Assembly: GCA_027886185.1 (NCBI GenBank)
Contig: WOAB01000215.1
Span: 1 to 64,000, forward strand
Source: Rheum nobile
Taxonomy: Eukaryota; Streptophyta; Magnoliopsida; Caryophyllales; Polygonaceae
Length of the DNA stretch: 64,000 nucleotides
Reading direction: 5' to 3'
A program made the position numbers and the translations under genes. The notes under the pieces are model-generated. The model ran no database searches. It was given only the letters and a program-made list of their open reading frames with translations, and was not told the DNA's origin. Every line of letters begins with the position of its first letter. Within the stretch, counting starts at the first letter, position 1. Shown one piece after another: positions 30,556 through 42,200 of this stretch.

Positions 30556-31765
30556 TCTATATTCTATATACATATACTAAAGCCACAATTATCTCTCCTA
30601 CGTGTCACTCTCTCAAGTATGCCACATCATCAAAAATATATGTACATATACCTATTTCCCCTTCTATTATTGTATAATTTACTATCTATACAAATTTCCT
30701 TAATTACAAACTAAATATCTCCCATTACATATAATAATATATTACTTTCCTTTAGTAATAACCAAACTTTTCATTATGTTCATTTCCTTAATTACCAACT
30801 AAATATCTCCTATTACATATAATAATAGATTACCTTCCTTAAAAGATATTCGAAGTTTTAACTATGTTTATTATGTTGAAAATAATAATTTAGTATAATA
30901 TTATATTATAAAATTTATTTATTTAATCTATATACTATACTAAAGTCCTAATTATCTCTCTTACGTGTCAGCCCGTGAGTTATGCAAATCTCATTTTACA
31001 ATAATAATTTTATCCTTCTCTAATTTTGTATTTACATATTATATTTCTTATCTATTTACTTAATACCTAAAATAATTGACCTTAGTTATACATATGTTAT
31101 CCTCTCAAAGATTATTTATATCCTTTTACATTAGTAGTCTCTTATTATTTGTAAATAATTTTATTACTATACTATACTTTACCTAATTAGTTATGTTACT
31201 TCTTATTTTAATTAAAAATATTATAATATATGTTTATAAAAAAAATGAAAACGATGTTAAAAGTAGTTATAAATTAATATATATTAAGCAAAAAAAATAG
31301 AATCTACATTTCAACCATGTCAAAGGTATATTGTTTTAATACTTAAATTAATATAATTGATAACATGCAATTGAAAATGTAATTGAAAATGTAATTGATA
31401 ACGTATGATTCATGATGCAAAAGTGGTAACATATATTAAAATCTTTGAAATAAATATGTGATTAAAATTTGACCATTTTTTCCTTTTAGTTAATAATTTA
31501 ATAATTTTCATTACTTAAATCTAATATATATATTTTCTTATTCAGTTATTTGTATGAAATTCCTAATTTATTTATCTTTTTTTAAACATATTCGCGTATA
31601 TACTTTCAATTATAATCATACAAAAACCTTATTACGATATCACCATATGTTCAAGAGATTTAACTTATAATTTATCATTTTAGTTTTGGCAAATATTTAA
31701 TAATATTTTAATATCCAAATTTATTAACCAGACCCGTACGTGCAGGACATAAGGACATATGCTAA
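30556..31765 (+). mobile_element. Non-autonomous Helitron-like element(s)
   Basis: The segment starts TCTATATTCTATATAC..ACTAAAG followed by TCTCCTACGTGTCA, the usual look of plant Helitron 5' ends. A second such start, TCTATATACTATACTAAAG with CTCTTACGTGTCAG, occurs at 30,927, suggesting two elements, one nested or abutting. The right end has ACCCGTACGTGCAGG, then CATATGCTAA followed by T, fitting a Helitron 3' hairpin and CTRR end between A and T. There is no Rep/helicase ORF; the inside is AT-rich. Confidence 0.55.
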
Positions 31766-33160
31766 TGCTCACGGATTTTAATAATTAGTAGATAAATTAA
31801 ATATACATATAAATTTTCAAAGTACTTTGCATGTCAACTGTCATGCTTTAAAATAATTAGACTTTTACATATTTCGGATGATTTTAAGTACATTTATTTC
31901 AAAAGTATGTTTTCAATGACGCTGAACACATTATATTAGTCAATGATCTCCATCAAAACCAATGTCATACTTGTGAATATATTATAAAAAAATATCTCAA
32001 AACATACCATTTTCCTCGATTTTATTGCATGTGTAGGGTGAGTGTTTTGGTTGATACAATTAAATATCTTAGATTTTCATAAATCAGTATTTTAAAAAGT
32101 ATAACATGTTGACCTCTATTATTATTGAAATTTATTACTTTGAATAAGTAAATCCAAATAATAGCCCGGATGTCAAACTACAACATGTGTCCGATTTTTT
32201 ATTGAAAATTTTGTTACATATGGATATGATCAAATCATGTATTTATTTTTTTCTATACTTGTACATGGGTATGAAATTTCTGAGCAAAATTAAAATATAA
32301 CCATAGGTCCAATATGATGATGAGAGATTGTTAATAAGGTATATTTTGTTACTAGAAATATATAATAGATTCATGATTTGAATGTACTTATAATATGAGC
32401 GTTATATGAAAGTGTAGAACAATAATTAAAGTGAATTAGAACTGTCAATCTTGCGGTTTCCAGTACAAAATCCCCGCTCAATTGATTGCATTAACAAACC
32501 TTTTGATATAAAAAAAGGCTCGTCTGGGTAAATTTCCATCCCATATCCTATGACTTCGACGATTTAAAATTGCATGTGCTATTCTAATTTGGTATTCCAC
32601 ATCTACAACCAATGTCGATGGAGAAGAATTTAACCCAATAACACCAGTCAACCAAAATCAATGGATTCTCCTTCAAAATACGAGAAACTCGGAGGAAAAT
32701 GATAGTGGTAACATTGTTTTTTAAATTATTTTCATTTCAAAAATAATCTAGGTCCTTAGTTATCATTTGGTCATTTCTTAATTATACAACTTCTTGGTTC
32801 CATTAGTATGCAAAATGAGTGGAGCTTTGAGGAGCTGTTTGATCCATGCTATAGTATTGGGAGATTTGCAAATTACAAAGATTATGGACCATCTAGAGAA
32901 ATTGTTTCTCATGGTTGATGAACTGATTCAAGCCAACCCTTGGCCTTGTAAAGAAATTACGGTGAATAGGATAAATATGGAAGAGGTATAACTTATGTAT
33001 TAACTTCACTTAATTAATTGTTATCCCCATGTTTAATATCACATTTGCAACTACCCTTATTTTTATAGAAATAAGAATTATCCAATGGAATGGGATAAAA
33101 AACAGATCCTGAACAAGTCAGTAAAAAATCAGCTTGCAACCCACCCCCCACTAATCTTCC
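31766..33160. other. AT-rich spacer, possibly LINE 5' region
   Basis: No supportable gene. From about 32,430 the composition rises and short frames (for example 32,794-32,991) lie upstream of the LINE ORF2 start in the right position for an ORF1 tail, but I see no zinc knuckle or other diagnostic motif. Confidence 0.35.
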
Positions 33161-33163
33161 ATG

Positions 33164-33381
33164 AAGATATGTTTATGGAATATTAGGGGCCTCGGGTAAA
33201 AATTATCTGGACTGACATCGATATCTTTTGTAAATATAATTATATCCAAATTATGGCACTAGTTAAGACAAAAACAGACAAAGTACCATGTGAACAAAAT
33301 GGAGGAAAGTTGAATTTGACAACATCGTGATTTCTCCGGCCACGAGATTTGCATGAGGATTAATCGTCCTATGGAAAGAAC
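33164..33381 (+). pseudogene. LINE endonuclease, N-terminal piece
   Basis: Frames with stops encode MKICLWNIRGLG, then ALVKTKTDKVP, then KWRKVEFDNIVISPATRFA and GLIVLWKE, the typical start of a plant LINE apurinic-type endonuclease (LVETK and related blocks). It is cut at 33,381 by the LTR insertion and resumes at 34,711. Confidence 0.75.
33377..33381 (+). repeat. 5-bp target duplication AGAAC (left)
   Basis: AGAAC here is repeated at 34,706-34,710, directly outside the TG...CA ends of the inserted element. Confidence 0.75.
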
Positions 33382-34705
33382 TGATGAGGCTAAAGTCGTG
33401 ATGCCTATCAAAGTAATCCTCAAAAACCTAACTAAGTATAGTAGGCAAGTAAGGGTCGAATCCCACAAGGATATAAGCAATCTTCCTAAGTACAAAAGTT
33501 GTATGCCAATGGTAACAAAAGGGGGGTTTTGGTTTGAATCAAGTAACAAAGTAAATCAAAGCAAAGGATGTAATCTATGGGTGAGAAGTAACTTAGCCAG
33601 ACAAATATCCACACTTCAGTTTGATTGGTTGATCCTAGATTATCTCCAATTCCTACCTATGAATATTCTTGTCCCGATCTTATGTATATAGACAGGTCAA
33701 CCAACCCTGAAAATACTTACCAATAAACAATCAAGAAACTATCAAGATTCAATCTAAAGACAGCAGTAAACATATGAATTAACTAGGATACATGCAATAC
33801 TTAACAACCCGTCAGTACTCGACATGTAATCAATTCTCTTCACAATAAACATTCACAAGCAGGAAGTGTAAATTGTGTTTGCTACACAAGATAAGGGATT
33901 TCAACCAGAAATATCCAAACCCTAGCAATAGACAATCACTAACATCAACTAGATGATCAGACTAGTCAAATCAGCAAGAATCATGGGATGAAGCTCAAAG
34001 AGAAAAGATATAATCAAAGAAAAGGAAATAAAGTTATAATCTCACAACCAAATACAAACGAAGGCTTCAATCGTCGGACTAAGCAAAGGTTGCTTAGTTC
34101 TTCATTGTCTTCAAAGCATAAAACTCTAAGGGAAAAACTGAACGATAATGTGTTAACTTCGATAATGAAAAGGCTGCTAACTAAAACTAGGTATAACCCT
34201 AGCAAAACTTAATCCAAAAAGATAAGAAATAATATCCTAAAAGGAAATTAACGGAAATAAAAGAAAAGAAATAAAAAGAAAATAAAATAAACAAAACTCG
34301 GACGAAACGAAATCCCGGCTTCGCGCGTGTGAACAGTAACCGCGACCGCGGATATAAATCCGCGACCGCGGAAAAGTCTCTGTGGCTCTGTGTCCTCTGT
34401 CTTCAATCCGCGATCTCGCCATATGATCCGCGCCCGCGGCTCTCCTTTCCGCGCTCGCAGTTCTTCATCCGCGCCCGCGGATCAGCTTCTGCAGCGTCTT
34501 CTCTTCTCGCTTCATTCCTTGGTGGCTTCTCTTGTGGTTTTGCCTTCAACTCCTTAATATGTCTCCATTTAAGTACTCAAAACCACCAAATCAACACTTC
34601 TTCTCCAAAACTCCATTCTCCTATATTGTGTCCTAAACACACATAAATGGCATCCCAAATACCAGTAACAACTCTTAGTTACGCACTACAAAGTAGAGCG
34701 TATCA
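33382..34705. mobile_element. Solo LTR or small LTR-type element, 1,324 bp
   Basis: It starts TGATGAGGC and ends GCGTATCA (TG..CA with a 4-bp inverted end, TGAT/ATCA). A perfect 5-bp duplication, AGAAC, flanks it, and LINE coding resumes on either side in the expected order. Inside there is no gag/pol frame, only a phrase GGGTCGAATCCCACAAGG near 33,455 and the CCGCG palindromes at 34,340-34,490. A solo LTR from recombination, or a TRIM/LARD-like non-autonomous element, both fit. Confidence 0.75.
34325..34490. repeat. CCGCG(A/C)CCGCGG palindrome cluster
   Basis: The near-palindrome CCGCGACCGCGG and variants (CCGCGATCTCG, CCGCGCCCGCGG, CCGCGCTCGC) recur about six times within 165 bp. They contain many CpG sites in an otherwise AT-rich region, so they may form hairpins and are targets for cytosine methylation. 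Confidence 0.8.
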
Positions 34706-34710
34706 AGAAC
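34706..34710 (+). repeat. 5-bp target duplication AGAAC (right)
   Basis: Second copy of the repeat at 33,377-33,381, immediately after the CA end of the inserted element. Confidence 0.75.
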
Positions 34711-35346
34711 ACCAACTAAAAAACAAAAACCTAACAATACACACCATAGACAAATGATTTATCAGTTTTGAATTTAGAGATTTCGAAAACAATAAAAATA
34801 GCTTCATCATATTCACATATGCCCCTCCAAAAAAAACACACTAGAATTCTGGAAAAAATTCCAAAATTATATATCATCATCAAATAAATCATGTATCATC
34901 ATAGATTCATAGGTGACCTAAATGAAATCCAAAATTTCCAAGATAAACTAGGTTGCAATAACCCCCCATCAAACAAATTCCAGCGTCTAGCTAACTTCAA
35001 AAATTCATGTGACCTATTGGACATACCAACCACAGGAAACCCATTTACATGGAGGAAATCAAAAACATCACAACACAATATATTCAAAAAATTGGATAGA
35101 ATACTTGTACACGATCAAATCCTACAATGGTACCCAAACATAGCAACAAATAACCACGCATTCACTTCCTCTGATCACTTCCCGATATCACTCGATATCA
35201 CCAAGTCCACAAGTAAAAAAGCACAACCAGTCAAATTCGAAATGATATGGACTAAAAGGAAAGATCTAGCTAATCTAATCAAACAAACATGGCGTAGTAA
35301 CTACAACGACACGCATATGTATAAACTTACAAAAAAACACAACTAG
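34711..35346 (+). pseudogene. LINE endonuclease, C-terminal part
   Basis: The frame gives FISFEFRDFENNKNSFIIF, TYAPPKK, then IIGDLNEIQ, RLANFKNSCDLLDIPTTGN, FTWRKSK, KLDRILV and TSSDHFPISLD. These are the classic endonuclease/exonuclease/phosphatase blocks of plant LINE ORF2 (GDLNE, LDRILV, SDHFPI). The longest open stretch is 34,891-35,346, ending in a stop that would separate it from the RT. Confidence 0.85.
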
Positions 35347-35859
35347 TAAAAGCAAAAATAAGATCTTGGAATAAAACGAAATTTGACAATATCTTTCAAC
35401 AACAAAAAAGGTAGAGAATGAACTAGTGAACTTGCAACAAGAAATAGTTAACAATCCAAACCAAGCAAAGATTACTAAACAAACTAACCTAATAAAGAAA
35501 AAAGACTGTCTCTTGTCTTTCTAGCAAAAGTATTGGGGACAAAGAGCAAAAAGCAATCATATCATATCAATAGATACAAATAGAAAATATTTCTACAAAA
35601 TTGCTACAGGAAGAAGAAACCGGAAAATGTCAAGGAGATAACCAGTTCAGAAGGTACACAAGTTATCAGACAAGAAAACGTCAAAAAAGAAATACAAAAA
35701 GACTTTGAACAAAGATTCAAAAAACAACATATAAATCAAAGGAAAATTGAGGAAGCACTACAGGTAATACATGCTTAGGTTAGTCATGAAGATAACCAAA
35801 CACTATCAAAACCTATAACTAATGAGGAAATTAAAAAAAGCACTAGAAGGAATATAAGA

Positions 35860-36640
35860 AGATAAATCTTCGGGGCATGATGGAATGCCATCTGGCTTCA
35901 ATAAGGAATATTGGGACATCATCTGCCCAGATATTATTAAATCCATCAAAAGCTTCTTCCACTCTGTGAAATTACTCAAACAAATCAATCATACTTTTAT
36001 AACCATGATCCCTAAATGTAACAACCCAAACACCACCAATCATTATAGACTCATTAGTTTGTGTAATGCAATCTATAAGATCATTTCAAAAATACTAACT
36101 GAAAGATTAAAAACAATAATCCCAAAATTAATCCATTCTCTTCAAGGAGCATTTGTACAAAGTAAAAGCATCCAAGACAACATACTTCTAGCCCACAAAA
36201 TCTTTCACTCATTTAGATAAAAAAAAAAGGCAAGGATGATGGGTAGCCCTAAAATTATATATGGAAAAAGCTTATGACTACGTGGATTGAGAATTTATGA
36301 TACAAACACTTGAAAAATCGGATTTTGTAACAAATTTATCAATTGGGTTAAAGAATGTATCCAAACAGTATCCTTTTCAGTTCTTGTGAACAACAGAACA
36401 ACAGATCATTTTTTCCCGAAAAGGGGACTAAGACAAGCAGACCCCCTCTCTCCTTCTCTAATCATTCTTGGAGCAGAAATACTCTCGCGCAAATTACAAG
36501 CAGCAGCCTTGGAAACAACCACCCCAAATGGGATAAAAATTAACAGATAGGGCACCAAAATCCCATTTCTAGCCTTCGCTGACGACATATTAATTTTTGC
36601 ATCCACCAAACAAACAACTTGCAAGAAAATTAAGAAAATA
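35860..36640 (+). pseudogene. LINE reverse transcriptase
   Basis: Blocks in order are KSSGHDGMPSGFNKEYW, INHTFITMIPKCNNP, YRLISLCNAIYKIISKIL, LQGAFVQSKSIQDNILLAHK, then after stops LRQADPLSPSLIILGAEIL and FLAFADDILIFA. FADD is the LINE form of the YxDD catalytic motif. At least four stops or frameshifts lie between 36,215 and 36,550. Confidence 0.85.
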
Positions 36641-37574
36641 AGATATGACTATTTTGAAGTTTCAGGACAACTAGTTAACTTCCATAAATTCGCATTCCAA
36701 ATTATAAAAAAATTCCACAAACGCATCAAAATGACAAATTCAACTAATATTCAACGTCACATCCACAACAGGCCTTGACAAATATCTTGGTTGTCCCATT
36801 ATTATGGAAGAGTGACTGGCACTACTTTCCAACATCTAATAGATAAAACAACAAACCAACTCACTAAATGGAAGGCATATACACTATCCCAATAAGGAAG
36901 AAAGGTCTTGATAAACGCCAACCTATCGACCCAACCCATTTACATAATGCAAAATTTTACCCTACCAACCAATATCCATAATAAACTGGACAAAATTAAT
37001 AGACAATTATAGGGGAATAAGAACCATAACCATAAACCATTCGTTATATGGAGCGAGATTTGTAAACCAACAAGCATGAGAGGCCTAGGAATTAGGAAAA
37101 GTGAAGATTTGAATAAAGATCTACAGATGAAACTATTATGGAAAATACTGGATGAACCAACCAACATCTGGGTTAAAATCCTTATAGAAAAGTACCTAAA
37201 AACTCCCCCCATTACAAGAGTATGAAAAAAGAAACAAAAACACCTCATGACATTAGAATAATCTCACAAAACTACTCCCTGAATTCAAAGCTGGTCTCCA
37301 CTGGAAAATAGGGGATGGACGAACAATCAAATTCTGGCAGGTTAACTGGATCCAGAACTATAAACTAACAGACATAGCAAAAACCCCAATGATAATAGAC
37401 AAATCAGAAACATTGAGCCAATATCTAAACCAAGATAAAACTTGGAAAATTGATGAACTACGCAAGCACCTAGACAATGATATAATAGACATTATCTTAA
37501 ACAAACATATACCATTAAATGTCTTCCAAGATAGGTTGTATTGGAAACATAGTAAAAATGGATGATTCTCTACT

Positions 37575-38640
37575 AAAAGTGCAATGATAATGATCTATGA
37601 GAAAAAAGGACTGATAAAAACTACCATGGATTGGATATGGAAACTGGACGTTCCACCCAAAATACAAAACTTCATATGGAAAGCAAGCAAAGACGGTATT
37701 CCTACTAAAGGAAAATTATACGAAAGACACATCGCAATCTCCTTTCAATGTACTGCATGCAGCAATACATTTGAAGACTGTATCCATATAATGATTAAAT
37801 GCCCACATACAAAACAAACAATAGAAAGCATCAACCCATCCATCAGGCAAGTACTAGATAATATATCAATAGATAACAAAACACCAGCCCAGGTACTACA
37901 TGAAATTAGAGAAAAAATACATAAGAAAGATCTAAAATACTAGTAACTAGCTGGTGGAGCATATGGTACCAAAAGAATATCAAACTATTCAAAGACCACG
38001 AGAGCGATATGATTCCAAATCTCCCACAATTCGTCAAGAAACAACAAGAATGGAGAAATGCAAAAATAGACAAAAACGCTGAAACAAAAACCCTAAACTA
38101 CCCAAGAATACAAACCCGAAGGAAAAGGAAAAACATAAAATGGAACAAACTTGATGTGAACAACTATAAACTTAACACTGATGGATCAAAACCGACCCAA
38201 GAAAATGCAACTTATGGTTATATCATTCGAGACCATTTAGGCCAACCAACTTTTATGGCTAATGGTACCCTGGGGAATGTATCTTTAATCCTAGCAAAAG
38301 CTCTTTCAATGCGGATAGACATTCAAAAAGCTATCCAGTTAGGGATCTCAGATATTGAAATCGAAGGCGACAATATATGCCTTATTAATGCCATTAACGG
38401 CAAATGGGACTGCTCCTTGGGAAATAGAACTCATTGTATCATATATACTTATCGAGCTACAACATTTTACCACTTGTCGCGTTTCCCATATCTTTCGGGA
38501 GATTTATATTGTGGCCGACTTTATTGCTAAATTTTACCACATATCAACTTCACTAGATATTGCAACCATTCCAGATCTTTATAATCTCATCCGTAAGGAT
38601 GCACTAGGACGGCCTGCATCGCGGTAGAGGAGCCCCCTAA
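37575..38640 (+). pseudogene. LINE zinc-binding RT region and RNase H domain
   Basis: 37,584-37,943 encodes a region with WIWKLDVPPKIQNFIWKA and a Cys/His set (CTACSNTFEDCIHIMIKC), the zf-RVT type. After a stop, 38,155-38,640 gives NYKLNTDGSKPTQENATYG, then EIEGDNICLINAING, the RNase H core with DGS and EGD acidic residues. The tail reading frame (38,355-38,627) overlaps with a shift. Confidence 0.8.
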
Positions 38641-38664
38641 TTCCTTTTGTTATAAAAAAAATTT

Positions 38665-38990
38665 TTGATTCAACCAAATCCGATTCAACTGAAACTCAAT
38701 TCAATCAATACCCGATTTAACCAAAATCCTATTCAACTGAAACCGACTAAACTGAAACCCTATTCATCCCGAAATGGGAAAATCCGACTAAGCCCGAAAA
38801 CCGATTGAACCAAAACTCGATTAAACCGAAATCCGAGCTGACCCTGCCGAATTTGACCACATAACCCGACTTATCCGACTAACACCCAATCCGACCCGAC
38901 TATATCCGATGTTTCATCATACATGATGTTGATCTAAATCCAAATTGACCCGAAACACGAATGATCCGCCCAAAACCCGACCGTTTGTCC
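38665..38990. repeat. Degenerate short tandem repeat (CCGATT-AACC-AAA type)
   Basis: A period of about 20 bp is visible: blocks such as AACCAAATCCGATTCAACTGA, each with many substitutions, repeat more than ten times. It follows directly after the LINE 3' end. No coding sense is evident. Confidence 0.75.
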
Positions 38991-39202
38991 CCCTACTTTA
39001 CAAGAAATAACTTCATTTCTCTACTATCATATCTAGGAAGAAACTGGAATTTGGGCATAACATTTTAGCTCTGAAGTCCAATCTTAGGGTAAGACTGTTA
39101 CCAGAAACCAGAGTTTACAAGAGAAACAAATTATATGAAGAACATCATTTCTATTCGTATCATATGGATGCATCAGTCTTTTATAAAAAAAAAACAAATA
39201 AA

Positions 39203-42200
39203 TCAAGGGACAATCGGGTTATGAGCTTCAATATCAACATGTCGAATTCCGGGAACAATCTTTTGAATCTCTGATTCAAGCCTATCAACCTCACTTCCCA
39301 GAGCGGTAACGATTTCCTCACCTGCCAGGAAAGGCAAAAGTTGATTACTGGTTGAAGAGAGAGCTCGAGTTTAAGTTTTACACAGCCAAAGTTGTGGCCG
39401 AAGAGCGATTCACATGCTCCCTCAGCCCAAGCTGTGAATCTCACCATCTTTCAGAAACTATATCATTCTATGCAACTCAACTAATTGGACTTGATAACCT
39501 ACATGACTAGAGAAAAGTAAAACAAGATTGTCATGGGAGTAAATGCTTTAGTAGAGAATACCGTAATTTGACATGACTCTAAGAAGAGCAGCGTCATCAT
39601 CTTTCTCCTTTACAGCCTCTTGGAACTGTACAAAAAACACGAGAGTGAATACGCACCCTCAGTATTTGCTTGATAGAGGATCATAAGATGTGTATAAACC
39701 AGATAAGCAAGTTTAGAATAGCTTTTGAAGCATGTTGATTAATACACCACCACAACAACAACAACAACAACAACAACCTGTTGGAAACAGAACCTGTTGG
39801 AAAATTTAATAATAAAAGGACATGAAAGAATGAGATTTTGCCGTTACCTGTCTTGCCCAAGCTTCACGACCAGCTCTATTTATGTAATTTTGAACCAGCA
39901 CAACACCGTTGAAATCTATTTCAAACATATGCCATTGCATGATTAGATCCTTATTAAGATATGCTTGATCAGACTTTCATAAAAAAAATAAACCAGGAAA
40001 GTCGTCCCATTTGGAATCGAAGGGAAAATGGGTGTGTTACCACTTCAGCATCCATGCAATATCCATAAATAGTATCATACATATAGAAATCAAAAGGAGA
40101 TGCAAATCATGCAAGTGATATTTTCTAGCCCAATGATAAAGATGCCATCTTAATGGTCCACGCACCAGCACTTTCATTAATAACTATTTGTGTCTTGGAC
40201 ATAATATACCTATTTCAGCTTTGAACCTGAAAAACCCAGGCCCAATCACCTCGCTTTTGCAATCATATAGAGCATCTACAACCTGTGAAAAGCAGAAGTG
40301 ACAAGAAGAATAATGTTTTGTGTTAAAAGCAACTGACATGTGCAAACAAAGAGAATCCATGTTGAGTGCCACATTCATTAACTCTCATAGTACCAGCAGA
40401 TGTCATTAGCAAATGACTTACTGGGTCATTTTTCAAGAATTGCATAACCTTCTCCATATCATGATCATCAATTGCCCTACCAATTAAAGCATGACGATTT
40501 CTCTGAATCAGAAATATAGCGACCTGCATATTAAGATAATTTTTCCAAATCAAATAAACTATTTTGCACCTCATCAAATATCAATACAAAAATGAATTAT
40601 GCTGCAACCAACGAGCCTTTATCTCACACATTACAATTTTTCATCTTTCCAAACAATGAAATTCAACAAAGTTCTATATCTACCTGAATTGTGTTTGATC
40701 ATGGTAATTTCTCATCCTATTTGCCATAACTTTTAGTGCCATCTATCATTTTTCTGTCTAATCAGTAATGTAGAGCTTCTTTCCTTGGGGCGTGATTGGT
40801 AAAGCACCATTTGCTTCATAAGGAGTTCATACCAACACAGTAATGCAAATGCTTCTTATCACACCTGAGCATCGTGTTTACATTATCAACTTACCAAACA
40901 CACCCTTAGTCTTACACTTATCAGCATAGTTTACGCTGCTGAAATGTACTAAGGCCCATCATCTTATTATAGACTACTAGGTTCCTTGTCCACACCAAAG
41001 GATCTCAAAACCACGACAAAGCAATCATGAGTCTAGAATATGTATCAACAAAAGATTTTCTACTTGCTTCTAGCTTGAGGGTGCATCAATAATCTTTATC
41101 TTCTGATTGAAGCAGTTTTTAAAGTGAGAAACTACCCCATGGAGAAAAATGACACGGAAATAACATCTCTTATTTGTATAGTTCAACTTTCATGTTCCCT
41201 TCTATTTACTAATAATGCAACAACCTTCTATATAATTGAACCAAAGGGGCATTATTAGCTGCAATCCTTTTATTTATGTAAGATACATTGCCTACCATTC
41301 CAAGAAGGTTGCCAACTATAATTGAACCAAGGGGGTCATAAATTGCATTTCCTGTGGCATTCACAGCAACCAAAGATGCACCAGCAATTGCGAGACCGGT
41401 AACTGCAGCACCATCCTGCAAAAATATATTACATTTAGGTTTTTGAATTATTTATTTTCCCAGCTAAGCATAAAAGTTGCACAGAATGCTTACAGTTGAG
41501 AAGGAAGAGCAAGACAGTACTACAATAATGTATACTACAAGAAACTCAAGGTTAATCGAAAAACAGGTATTAGGGGGCTTAACTTATCAAACTTTAATTA
41601 TGTATGCAATGACATCACTTTGTCATATAGAACAAAGAATCTTTCATTTAGTCTTTGCCTAGATATACAAGGGAGTAGATAATATAATAAATATCTATCT
41701 ACTATAACAATAATTTGGGCTACTGCCTTACACTTTCTTTAACCCAAGACCTTTGTACATAGAACCTATCCAAGATCAAACTGCCAATGGCATTTTATCC
41801 AATGTTTATAATAAGTTGGAACTATTCAACGATTCATGTAGATTCTGGTTATAACATAATACCGATGTGAACAAAGAACCACAAAATATATATTTTTATT
41901 AGTAAATAGTAACTGTGGATATATAACCAAACCCAATAACAAACACGTAGGATACCTATTTACATCAACCAACAGTTTTGGCTAGAAGACAGTGTACCTC
42001 TGTCATAACTGCAACAGCAGTTGGATCATGCCCACGCCATATGTAGTCTCTCAGTTTCATTCCCTCAGCAGCTGCCCCTTTCCTTACAGCATCAATTGCA
42101 ACAATAAGAGAAGCACCTGCAGAAAACAAGACGAACATGAACAAAAACAAAAAAAAATAGTACAACGGACACCCAAGATGTAATGAAAAGCCCGATAATA

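Larger units (their letters stand above)
33164..38660 (+). mobile_element. L1-type LINE with RNase H, inactive and split by an LTR element
   Basis: ORF2 begins at MKICLWNIRGLG (33,164). In order there follow the endonuclease, reverse transcriptase, a zinc-binding RT-associated region and an RNase H domain, ending near an A-rich stretch at 38,650 (GTTATAAAAAAAA). Many stops and frameshifts break it. A 1,324-bp LTR-type element at 33,382-34,705 splits the endonuclease region. Plant L1 LINEs with a C-terminal RNase H are well known. Confidence 0.85.
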
